Shown here: one piece after another, positions 1 to 5,669 of the stretch
How the letters are laid out: each line of letters begins with the position of its first letter
How positions within the stretch are numbered: the first letter of the stretch is position 1
Assembly (NCBI GenBank): GCA_947174085.1
Contig: CAMWHN010000061.1
Coordinates: 1-9,966, forward strand
Length of the DNA stretch: 9,966 bases
Origin: an uncultured Ruminococcus sp.
GTDB lineage: Bacteria > Bacillota > Clostridia > Oscillospirales > Ruminococcaceae
Direction of reading: 5' to 3'
Position numbers and translations under genes: made by a program
The notes under the pieces: generated by a model
The model's database searches: none
What the model was told of the DNA's origin: nothing
The model's input: only the letters and a program-made list of their open reading frames with translations

Positions 1-460
1 TTTCACGAATTAATTCTATATGTCGGCGATTTTGGGTTAGAGGATTATACATACCTTCTTCCGTTGTTTCACCATTATAATTTGATTTTCTAATAAAATC
101 ACCGTTTTTATTAATATAAATATCGCCATATAAATTTTTACATTCTATGACAAGTACTAATTTTTTTGTAATTACTAAATAATCAATCTGTGCTGTTAAT
201 TTCTCATGTTTTAAATATAAATCATGCAAAATATACATTGGCATATGGCTATTTTCCAATTCGTAGAGTACTTTTTCTTCGCCAGCTATGCCATATTTAA
301 AAGCTAAAATTTGCTGTTCCAATTGTTTTCTTAGTTCGGGAGAAGCCATTTTCTGAAATTGTTCAGATTTCTGAATTTTTTCTAATTTTTGAATCTCTTG
401 TTCCGCACTGTTATCTGATTTTAAAACAACAGGTGTATTTAATTTTTTTAATAATCCCAT
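1..460 (-). CDS. NERD domain protein (3' part outside window)
   Basis: The frame is open from an ATG at 460 to the left edge, giving 153 residues with no stop, so the C-terminal part is missing. An AAGGAG ribosome site (469-474) lies 8 bases before the start. Residues 1-50 are charged, polar and probably helical. A nuclease-related (NERD) core follows: GEE at 60-62, QIDYLVI at 91-97, IECKN at 105-109 followed by YGD, and NPLTQNRRH at 139-147. The D93...E106-x-K108 spacing matches the D...ExK core of restriction-type nucleases, which NERD domains resemble. No signal peptide or membrane segment is visible. NERD proteins are often fused to helicases, kinases or membrane helices, and whichever partner exists here would lie in the missing half. 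The actual function is unknown. It starts 65 bases after the thioredoxin-reductase gene, beyond a terminator, so it is probably a separate unit, although I found no convincing promoter. Confidence 0.8.
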   Translation of the reverse strand, partial: MGLLKKLNTPVVLKSDNSAEQEIQKLEKIQKSEQFQKMASPELRKQLEQQILAFKYGIAGEEKVLYELENSHMPMYILHDLYLKHEKLTAQIDYLVITKKLVLVIECKNLYGDIYINKNGDFIRKSNYNGETTEEGMYNPLTQNRRHIELIRE

Positions 461-490
461 GCACTAAACTCCTTATTTAAAATTTAAAAT

Positions 491-518
491 AACAAAAAAT
501 CCAGATTAAAATCTGGAT
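491..518 (-). terminator. intrinsic terminator of the thioredoxin unit
   Basis: An exact 8-bp stem, ATCCAGAT (499-506) against ATCTGGAT (511-518), with a 4-base loop is followed in the minus direction by a run of Ts ending TTTTTGTT. It begins 8 bases after the stop of the preceding gene. Stem, short loop and U-tract make this a standard rho-independent terminator. The next gene starts about 30 bases beyond, so some read-through into the NERD gene is possible. Confidence 0.85.
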
Positions 519-525
519 ATTCTGT

Positions 526-723
526 TTAATTTTTTTGTTTATAATATAACAAACAATGACAATAGCCTTCAAAATTAGGGTCTGCAATTTGTTCCCGAAA
601 TTCTTGACACATGCATTTATTTTCTGGAATACGCTCTAATCGGCAAGGACAATAACCGCCAGTTTGTTTCAAACCTTCTCGAATTTGATTCACAATTTCT
701 TTGTCTGGATTTAATTTAATCAT
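526..723 (-). CDS. ferredoxin:thioredoxin reductase catalytic-chain-like protein
   Basis: A 65-residue protein carries six cysteines as three CxC pairs: CPC at 25-27, CMC at 37-39 and CHC at 55-57. This is the signature of the catalytic chain of ferredoxin:thioredoxin reductase, an enzyme that uses a [4Fe-4S] cluster beside a redox disulfide to pass electrons from ferredoxin to thioredoxin. By analogy with the plant enzyme, C25, C37, C39 and C55 would hold the cluster, and C27 with C57 would form the disulfide. Plant and cyanobacterial chains have spacings of 16 and 8 residues between the pairs; here they are 9 and 15, and the protein is much shorter than the usual 110 or so residues. Its start overlaps the thioredoxin stop (ATGA at 720-723), so the two are translationally coupled and the likely substrate is that thioredoxin. 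No variable-chain gene is nearby. Family assignment is firm; the electron donor is inferred. Confidence 0.85.
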   Translation of the reverse strand: MIKLNPDKEIVNQIREGLKQTGGYCPCRLERIPENKCMCQEFREQIADPNFEGYCHCLLYYKQKN

Positions 724-1043
724 GTTTCACAAACTCCATGTTTTTTAAATAATTCTAACACTTGGGAAGCGTTGCGTAAGCCGACAACAGTTTCTAAAAT
801 TTTACCGTTTTGAAATAATATCATAGTCGGAATATTCGAAATTCCGAATTTCATAACTAAATCACGGCAATCATCTGCATTGACTTTTCCAATTTGCAAC
901 GTTGGATTATTTTCATTTAATGCATGCAATACTTCCCCTTGTTTCATACAAGGCGGACACCATGTTGCCCAGAAATCCACTAATACAGGCGTATTATTTT
1001 GAATAAAATTTTGAAAATTATCTTGATTTAGATTTACAATCAT
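720..1043 (-). CDS. trxA: thioredoxin with WCPPC active site
   Basis: A 107-residue cytoplasmic thioredoxin. The start is the ATG at 1043, preceded 7 bases earlier by AAGAGGGA. An upstream in-frame Met at 1097 would lie inside the -35 element of the promoter and adds 18 residues with no thioredoxin similarity. The strand-helix active site DFWATWCPPC ends at residue 32, and the cis-proline is in SNIPT (Pro72), followed by the usual FQNGK turn. Length and pattern fit a full single-domain thioredoxin with no signal peptide. Oddities are WCPPC in place of the usual WCGPC, which is expected to shift redox potential, and two extra cysteines (C59, where thioredoxins usually have a non-cysteine residue, and C105 near the end). 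It is the first gene of a two-gene unit with the FTR-like protein that probably recycles it. Thioredoxins reduce protein disulfides; the particular targets cannot be read from sequence. Confidence 0.9.
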   Translation of the reverse strand: MIVNLNQDNFQNFIQNNTPVLVDFWATWCPPCMKQGEVLHALNENNPTLQIGKVNADDCRDLVMKFGISNIPTMILFQNGKILETVVGLRNASQVLELFKKHGVCET

Positions 1044-1050
1044 AATAAAA

Positions 1051-1058
1051 TCCCTCTT
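1051..1058 (-). promoter_or_regulatory. ribosome binding site fixing the thioredoxin start
   Basis: Reading on the minus strand, AAGAGGGA lies 7 bases before the ATG at 1043. It supports this start over the longer frame opening at 1097, which has no ribosome site and would start upstream of the predicted transcription start. Confidence 0.75.
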
Positions 1059-1068
1059 TTCTATCAAA

Positions 1069-1097
1069 TTTATATTATTTTTACAACAAAAAGTCAA
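1069..1097 (-). promoter_or_regulatory. sigma-A type promoter of the thioredoxin unit
   Basis: The -35 TTGACT (1092-1097) and -10 TATAAA (1069-1074) are separated by exactly 17 bases, each one mismatch from consensus. Transcription should begin near 1062, giving a leader of about 19 bases that ends in the ribosome site. The -35 and upstream part of the spacer lie in one arm of an inverted repeat (1081-1123), so a repressor or activator could act here. Confidence 0.75.
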
Positions 1098-1123
1098 ATT
1101 TATATCTTGACTTCTTGTTGTAA
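1081..1123. repeat. 17-bp inverted repeat overlapping the thioredoxin promoter
   Basis: Arms at 1081-1097 (TTACAACAAAAAGTCAA) and 1107-1123 (TTGACTTCTTGTTGTAA) are complementary at 16 of 17 positions, around a 9-base A/T loop; the one mismatch would be a G-U pair in minus-strand RNA. One arm contains the -35 hexamer. It lies 33 bases after the lipoprotein stop. As a minus-strand terminator it is poor, because what follows is A-rich and not a U-tract. On the plus strand it is followed by TTTTATTTT, but no plus-strand gene is present. An operator or mRNA 3' stabiliser is the more likely role; this is inference. Confidence 0.7.
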
Positions 1124-1155
1124 TTTTATTTTCTGCAAAAAATTATATTTTATGC

Positions 1156-1977
1156 TTATTCTTCATCAGCTTCATCATTTTCATTATCATTATTTTCTGT
1201 GCTGACAGGTGTACTAGTATGATTCGCACCTGTAATTGTAAAATGCACTTCTACTTTTGACCAAGTTCCAAAATCTTCTTCATTTATAATCTGTGCAGAA
1301 TATTCATTACAAATTTTCAATGCGTCACCGTCTTCGTCATATAATGCACCATCTGGTGTACGAGCATCTTTCGGGGGATTATTTACCCATGTATTATAGA
1401 TATTAGCTCTTGTTTCTTTTCCATCTTCTGAAGACGTATAATTTTTATTAGTTAATTCAATTTCATTGCCATCGACTAGAATACTATCTACAGTAATAAT
1501 TGCATCAGGATAAAGAGTTTCACCATCTGGAATCATAACTGCTAAGAAATTAATTCCCTCTGGTGTATATGTTCCATTGGAGTCACCAGTCATTGCATTG
1601 CGAAAACCTTTTGTATTGGCATTGACACTGACCGTATAAGACCCATCGCCTTTAATATCTGCAATACCTGCATCATAAGCTAACATATAGCCACTTTGCG
1701 TATCATTTCCCCAATATTGCACTTCCCACTGACTACCTACAATGGCAAGATAAGCTTGCCCTGCCTGTGCTGTATAAGCAGGTTCAAATTCTTCTTCTTG
1801 GGGTACTTCTACATCACTAATACCAGCAACTTCCGGAGATGTTTCCGGCGCATCATGTACAATATCATTACTGTTATCAGACAATACTTCTGGTTCGTCA
1901 GACTTGTTACATGCTGTAAAAGCCATACTTAGTGTCATGACAGCTAGCAAACTAGCCAAATATTTTTTTATTTTCAT
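1156..1977 (-). CDS. secreted lipoprotein with acidic linker and beta-rich domain
   Basis: This is a 273-residue protein. A lysine-rich start (MKIKK), a hydrophobic segment and FTAC form a lipoprotein signal with the lipidated cysteine at position 23, so the mature protein should be tethered to the outer face of the membrane. Phe at -3 of the lipobox is less usual than Leu. Residues 24-66 are an acidic, Ser/Pro-rich spacer. Residues 70-250 form one domain of alternating beta-like strands with conserved-looking aromatic and Gly/Asp turns: W84, W89, GDGSYTVSV (110-118), DGETLYPDAI (151-160) and W198. This resembles carbohydrate-binding or other beta-sandwich modules but lacks catalytic motifs I can name. 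The tail (257-273) is almost all Asn, Asp and Glu, encoded by a simple TCATT-like repeat. AAAGAGG (1985-1991) precedes the ATG by 7 bases. It lies 28 bases after the glycohydrolase with no promoter between, so the two are probably co-transcribed. Function unknown. Confidence 0.85.
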   Translation of the reverse strand: MKIKKYLASLLAVMTLSMAFTACNKSDEPEVLSDNSNDIVHDAPETSPEVAGISDVEVPQEEEFEPAYTAQAGQAYLAIVGSQWEVQYWGNDTQSGYMLAYDAGIADIKGDGSYTVSVNANTKGFRNAMTGDSNGTYTPEGINFLAVMIPDGETLYPDAIITVDSILVDGNEIELTNKNYTSSEDGKETRANIYNTWVNNPPKDARTPDGALYDEDGDALKICNEYSAQIINEEDFGTWSKVEVHFTITGANHTSTPVSTENNDNENDEADEE

Positions 1978-2005
1978 GAAAAAACCTCTTTCTTAATATA
2001 AATCA

Positions 2006-2818
2006 TCAAACTTGAAACAGATCTATTACAGATAAAAATTCATCAGGAATATAACTTTTTGCTTTTAATACAATCTGTTCAGGTATTTCAAATAAAGGCT
2101 CTGCCATAGAACCTACAATTGCACCTAGCGTATCACTATCACCACCAATAGAAATAGCATTCCTAATAGCGTCCTCAAAATCTACTGCTTCTATCACACA
2201 TTGTATGGCTTGTGGCATAGTTCCTTGACAAGTTTCATTAAATTTATAAAAATTTCTTATTTCATCAAGCGTAAAATTTTCTTCTGGTGTTCTAATAGAT
2301 TCCCAATACATTTTTAAATCATGTTTTGACCATATTTTATTTTTTAAATTAAAAATAATAAACACAAGACGTTTTGCCCATTCTATCGCAATCGGGTGAT
2401 TATGCGAAACAGATGTTACAATTTCAGCAATTTTCAGGCAAGTATCCAAATTATCAGATATATAAGCACAAGGACTAACTCTCATGCAAGCACCGTTTCC
2501 GTAACTATTATAGGGCTGTGGATTGTTACTTCTAAGCCATTTAGAAAATCCTAAACCATAACCACCATAAGGATATTTTTGATAAAATTCCTGAAATGAA
2601 TGAATTACAAATCTCGGCAAATCAAATAAATTAGCATTATTTTCTGAAATTTTATGCCATTGAATAAGCGCATGTATAACACCTATTGTCATAATAGAAT
2701 CATCAGTAATTTCACAATCAGGCGCAAATAAATCAAAATTTTTAGTTTTAATATTATCAAACTCAAAGCGTGAACCGACAATATCACCAATAATAGCACC
2801 TAACATAGTATTTTTCAT
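2006..2818 (-). CDS. ADP-ribosylglycohydrolase family protein (DraG/ARH type)
   Basis: A 270-residue ADP-ribosylglycohydrolase, the family that removes ADP-ribose from proteins or related adducts using two magnesium ions. The fold's markers appear in order: LGAIIGDIVGSRFEF (6-20), the metal-binding TDDS (38-41), GNGACMRVSP (108-117), SHNHP (138-142) and SIGGDSDTLGAIVGSMAEP (223-241), where the aspartates of GGDSDT complete the metal site. All expected acidic residues are present, so it should be active. Length is that of compact single-domain members, and no signal peptide is seen. The start is the ATG at 2818, set by a strong GGAGGGG site; a longer frame from 2857 would begin upstream of the transcription start. 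It has its own promoter and is followed by a lipoprotein gene. No ADP-ribosyltransferase or nitrogenase gene is present, so the substrate (protein arginine, serine, DNA or a small molecule) is not known. Confidence 0.92.
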   Translation of the reverse strand: MKNTMLGAIIGDIVGSRFEFDNIKTKNFDLFAPDCEITDDSIMTIGVIHALIQWHKISENNANLFDLPRFVIHSFQEFYQKYPYGGYGLGFSKWLRSNNPQPYNSYGNGACMRVSPCAYISDNLDTCLKIAEIVTSVSHNHPIAIEWAKRLVFIIFNLKNKIWSKHDLKMYWESIRTPEENFTLDEIRNFYKFNETCQGTMPQAIQCVIEAVDFEDAIRNAISIGGDSDTLGAIVGSMAEPLFEIPEQIVLKAKSYIPDEFLSVIDLFQV

Positions 2819-2823
2819 AATAT

Positions 2824-2830
2824 CCCCTCC
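2824..2830 (-). promoter_or_regulatory. ribosome binding site fixing the glycohydrolase start
   Basis: GGAGGGG read on the minus strand lies 5 bases before the ATG at 2818. In the longer frame this same sequence would be translated as part of a 13-residue extension that no family member needs, so 2818 is the better start. Confidence 0.8.
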
Positions 2831-2852
2831 AATTGCGATTACTAATAGTTTA

Positions 2853-2881
2853 ATCATACATGATTCCAGCTAAAAAAGCAA
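2853..2881 (-). promoter_or_regulatory. sigma-A type promoter of the glycohydrolase-lipoprotein unit
   Basis: The -35 TTGCTT (2876-2881) and -10 TATGAT (2853-2858) are 17 bases apart. Transcription would start near 2846, leaving a leader of about 28 bases before the ATG at 2818. The 132-base gap between the ABC-F stop and this gene is otherwise very A/T-rich. It contains only weak A/T inverted repeats (for example TTAGA/TCTAA around 2910-2940), none good enough to call a terminator for the upstream operon. Confidence 0.65.
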
Positions 2882-2950
2882 TATATAAAATATCTAAATT
2901 TCATATATATTTTTAGACTAGAATTATAATAATCTAACAAATTCCGACAT

Positions 2951-4885
2951 TCAAGATAATTCTTCCAGTTCGCACAGTTCCATAAAACAAGCTTCTGACT
3001 GATTTTTTAATTTTTCTAACTCAGCACAGACTTTCTGCATTTTCTGATAATCTGTACAAATTTCAGGTAATACTAATTTTTCTTCTGTTTCTGCAATTTT
3101 TATTTCTAAATTTTCAATTTCTTGTTCTAATTCACGCATACGATTTCTGCGCATAGCATCTGCACTTCTCTGGGCTTTTGTCCGGTAAGAATTATTAGCA
3201 TTCGCTTGTTTTTTCTTTTTTTCTTCAGCCAATTTTTGTTCCTGTTGCGCAATTTGAGCAGAAATTTTCGCTTTTGCCTTTTCTTCTAAATAATTTTCAA
3301 ATCCGTAAGAATGCAAAACAGCTCCCTCTGGTGTTAATTCTAATAGCTGTGTCGCAAGCTTTTTTAAAAAATATCTGTCATGCGAAACAAATAACAAAGT
3401 TCCGGTATAATTTTCTAACGCTTCTTCCAAAACTTCTTTCATAGGCAAATCCAAATGATTTGTCGGCTCGTCTAAAAGCATAACATTTGCATGTTCCAGC
3501 ATTAATAATGCAAAACAAACTCTTGCACGTTCACCGCCACTCAATGCAGAAATAGGCTTAAAAACATCTTCGCCTGTGATTCGCACTTGCCCTAAAATAT
3601 TTCTGATTTCGCCGTCTAACATAGCTGGAAATCTATCATGCAATTCATCAATGACAGTATTTAATAAATTTAAATTCATGCTTTCTTGGTCAAAATAGCC
3701 TATTTTGACATTTTTATTAAATTTTATAATTCCCTTATCATGTGGCAAAATATTTAAAATTTCTTTTAAAAGCGTTGATTTGCCAATACCATTTGCACCA
3801 ATAATGCCTAATTTTTCGCCACGTCTAACCGTAAATGCAAGATTTTCAAGTAAAATTTTTCTGGAATTTCCCTCACCTACAGAAATATCCGCATTTCTAA
3901 CTTCCAGTACATCTAAAGGCGGTTCTATTTCATAATCAAATTTTAATCCTGCTTTTTTCTGTTTTGTAATAGGCTTTTCAATGCGTTCTATTTTATCAAG
4001 CTGTTTCTGACGGCTTTTAGCACTCTTAGAAGTTGAAGCTCTTGCCATATTTCTAGTAACATAATCTTCTAGTTTCGCAATTTCTTTCTGTTGTAACATA
4101 TATTCTTTTTCCTGCCGTTCTACAGCTAATTCTTTTTGAATCATATAAGCCGAATAATTGCCTTTATATCTTGTTAATTTTCCTCGTTCAATTTCACAGA
4201 TACTTGTACATAGCTTATCTAAAAAATACCTATCATGTGAGACAATTAGCAAAGCACTTTTACTAGCTTGCAAATATTCTTCTAACCATTGAATTGTTTC
4301 AAAATCCAAATGATTGGTCGGCTCGTCAAGAATTAATAAATTTGGTGCTTCCAGTAATAATTTTGTAATTGCAAGTCTAGTTTTTTCACCGCCACTAAAA
4401 CTAGAAACAGGTCTATAAAAATCATTTTGTGAAAAGCCCATACCAAATAAAACAGTTTTTATTTTCACATCAATTTCATAACCCTCATTGGCAAGAAACC
4501 AAGCAGATAATTTATCATATTCTTCTGTTAATTCTGGATTATTATCTGCAAGTTGATTTTCTAATACATGCATTCTGTTCTGAACTTGCAATAATTCTGC
4601 AAAAACACTTTGCATTTCTTCCCAGACCGTCAAATTAGAATCTAATGACGCAGACTGTGCAAGATACCCTACAGAAGTTTTATTTGCACGAATAATTTGC
4701 CCATCGCTCTCTAATTCATGGTCTGGTAAAATCTCGCCTAATAAAATTTTTAACAAAGTCGATTTTCCACAACCATTCGCACCAATTAAGCCGATTCTGT
4801 CATTATCTTCTATTTGTAAATCAATATCTGTCAATAACGGCACACCGTTATAAATTTTATGAATTTTTATTGCTTTTAACAGCAT
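2951..4885 (-). CDS. ABC-F family ATPase (YdiF/Uup-like)
   Basis: A 644-residue protein with two ATP-binding cassettes and no membrane segments, hence a soluble ABC-F protein of the kind that binds the ribosomal E site and relieves stalled or misplaced translation. Cassette 1: Walker A GANGCGKST (35-43), signature SFSGG (162-166), Walker B and D-loop LLILDEPTNHLD (183-194), H-switch SHD (216-218). The inter-cassette arm (about 245-315) has the ASTSKSAKSRQKQLDKIERI pattern typical of YdiF-like members. Cassette 2: GANGIGKST (363-371), LSGGE (448-452), VMLLDEPTNHLD (468-479), SHD (501-503). Residues 535-644 are a charged coiled-coil tail, as in Uup and YdiF, with four cysteines near its end (610, 620, 633, 638). 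The ATG at 4885 is chosen because a GTG at 4894 falls inside the GAGGTG ribosome site. Nothing marks it as an antibiotic-resistance subtype. It closes the long housekeeping operon. Confidence 0.93.
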   Translation of the reverse strand: MLLKAIKIHKIYNGVPLLTDIDLQIEDNDRIGLIGANGCGKSTLLKILLGEILPDHELESDGQIIRANKTSVGYLAQSASLDSNLTVWEEMQSVFAELLQVQNRMHVLENQLADNNPELTEEYDKLSAWFLANEGYEIDVKIKTVLFGMGFSQNDFYRPVSSFSGGEKTRLAITKLLLEAPNLLILDEPTNHLDFETIQWLEEYLQASKSALLIVSHDRYFLDKLCTSICEIERGKLTRYKGNYSAYMIQKELAVERQEKEYMLQQKEIAKLEDYVTRNMARASTSKSAKSRQKQLDKIERIEKPITKQKKAGLKFDYEIEPPLDVLEVRNADISVGEGNSRKILLENLAFTVRRGEKLGIIGANGIGKSTLLKEILNILPHDKGIIKFNKNVKIGYFDQESMNLNLLNTVIDELHDRFPAMLDGEIRNILGQVRITGEDVFKPISALSGGERARVCFALLMLEHANVMLLDEPTNHLDLPMKEVLEEALENYTGTLLFVSHDRYFLKKLATQLLELTPEGAVLHSYGFENYLEEKAKAKISAQIAQQEQKLAEEKKKKQANANNSYRTKAQRSADAMRRNRMRELEQEIENLEIKIAETEEKLVLPEICTDYQKMQKVCAELEKLKNQSEACFMELCELEELS

Positions 4886-4891
4886 GTCTAA

Positions 4892-4897
4892 CACCTC
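4892..4897 (-). promoter_or_regulatory. ribosome binding site fixing the ABC-F start
   Basis: GAGGTG read on the minus strand lies 6 bases before the ATG at 4885. A possible GTG start at 4894 is part of this site and so is unlikely to be used. Confidence 0.75.
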
Positions 4898-4921
4898 AAA
4901 ATTATAATTAATTATAATTTT
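4898..4921. repeat. perfect 24-bp all-A/T palindrome between xth and the ABC-F gene
   Basis: The halves AAAATTATAATT (4898-4909) and AATTATAATTTT (4910-4921) are exact reverse complements. The element overlaps the first two bases of the xth stop codon on the minus strand and ends one base before the ABC-F ribosome site. It carries TATAAT on each strand and two TTATAAT/ATTATAA half-sites separated by 2 bases. It could be an operator, an internal -10 region or an A-U hairpin at the gene junction. Neither TATAAT has a good -35 at 17 bases, so I do not call a promoter. Confidence 0.6.
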
Positions 4922-5669
4922 ATAAATTAATTTCTAATCCCACAGGACAATGATCACTACCCATCACTTCCGGATAAATTTCTGCTTTTGTAATATATTT
5001 CGCAATGCAATTAGAAACTAGAAAATAATCAATTCTCCAGCCAATATTTCTGATTCTAGCTTGATGCATATACGACCACCATGTATAAGCATTTTCTTGT
5101 GTTGGGTGCAAATATCTAAACGAATCCGTAAAACCAGCTTTTAATAATTCACTAAATTTTCCACGTTCTTCGTTTGTAAATCCGGCATTGCCAATATTAG
5201 ATTTTGCATTTTTCAAGTCAATTTCTTGATGTGCAACATTCATATCACCACAGATAATTAACGGCTTTTTCTTGTCTAACTCTAGTAATAAATTTCTAAA
5301 ATCATCTTCCCATTGCATTCTGTAATCTAATCTTGTTAAAGCTCTTTGCGCATTTGGAACATAAATATTCACAAGCTGAAATTTTTCATATTCAGCTATA
5401 ATAGTTCTGCCCTCTGTCATGTGATTTTCAAAATTAAATGTTAATTTTAAAGGCTCTTGTTTAGAAAATAATGCCGTGCCAGAATAACCCTTTTTGACAG
5501 CACTGTTAAAATACTGATTCCAACCTTTAAATTCTGTTGTTACTTGTTCTGGCTGCATTTTTGTTTCCTGAATACAAAACATATCAGCGTCAAAGGCTCT
5601 GAAATAATTTTCAAAGCCTTTGCTGATATTCGCACGAAAACCGTTGACATTCCATGAAATCAATTTCAT
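4920..5669 (-). CDS. xth: exodeoxyribonuclease III (AP endonuclease)
   Basis: A 249-residue enzyme of the ExoIII/APE1 family that cuts DNA at abasic sites and trims 3' ends in base-excision repair. The catalytic set is complete: SWNVNG (5-10, Asn7), IQETK (33-37, metal-binding Glu35), NIYVPNA (101-107), GDMNVAH (141-147, Asp142 and Asn144), WRIDYFLVS (211-219, Asp214) and the terminal GSDHCPV (237-243, Asp239-His240 pair). Length matches the bacterial family. Its ATG overlaps the stop of the 65-residue gene upstream (5666-5669), and GAGGAG (5681-5686) lies 11 bases before the start, so translation is coupled. The ABC-F gene follows after 34 bases that hold an A/T palindrome. Nothing is truncated or missing. 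Confidence 0.95.
   Translation of the reverse strand: MKLISWNVNGFRANISKGFENYFRAFDADMFCIQETKMQPEQVTTEFKGWNQYFNSAVKKGYSGTALFSKQEPLKLTFNFENHMTEGRTIIAEYEKFQLVNIYVPNAQRALTRLDYRMQWEDDFRNLLLELDKKKPLIICGDMNVAHQEIDLKNAKSNIGNAGFTNEERGKFSELLKAGFTDSFRYLHPTQENAYTWWSYMHQARIRNIGWRIDYFLVSNCIAKYITKAEIYPEVMGSDHCPVGLEINL

Noticed and set aside
1081..1123. Intrinsic terminator for the lipoprotein gene
   Set aside because: The hairpin is long enough, but on the minus strand it is followed by an A-rich stretch with no U-tract, and one arm contains a good -35 element.
1696..1932. Plus-strand frame opposite the lipoprotein gene
   Set aside because: Shadow of the minus-strand gene; no ribosome site, promoter or recognisable protein features.
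2886..2950. Terminator after the ABC-F gene
   Set aside because: Only weak A/T pairings such as TTAGA/TCTAA and AATATATA/TATATATT are present; no GC-containing stem followed by Ts.
2951..4885. Antibiotic-resistance ABC-F protein
   Set aside because: The linker and C-terminal coiled coil match the housekeeping YdiF/Uup type, and it lies in a conserved housekeeping operon with no leader-peptide attenuator.
4898..4921. PerR or Fur box in the A/T palindrome
   Set aside because: The half-sites match TTATAAT/ATTATAA, but the spacing is 2 bases, not 1, so both halves would be out of register for the known proteins. Kept only as an unexplained palindrome.
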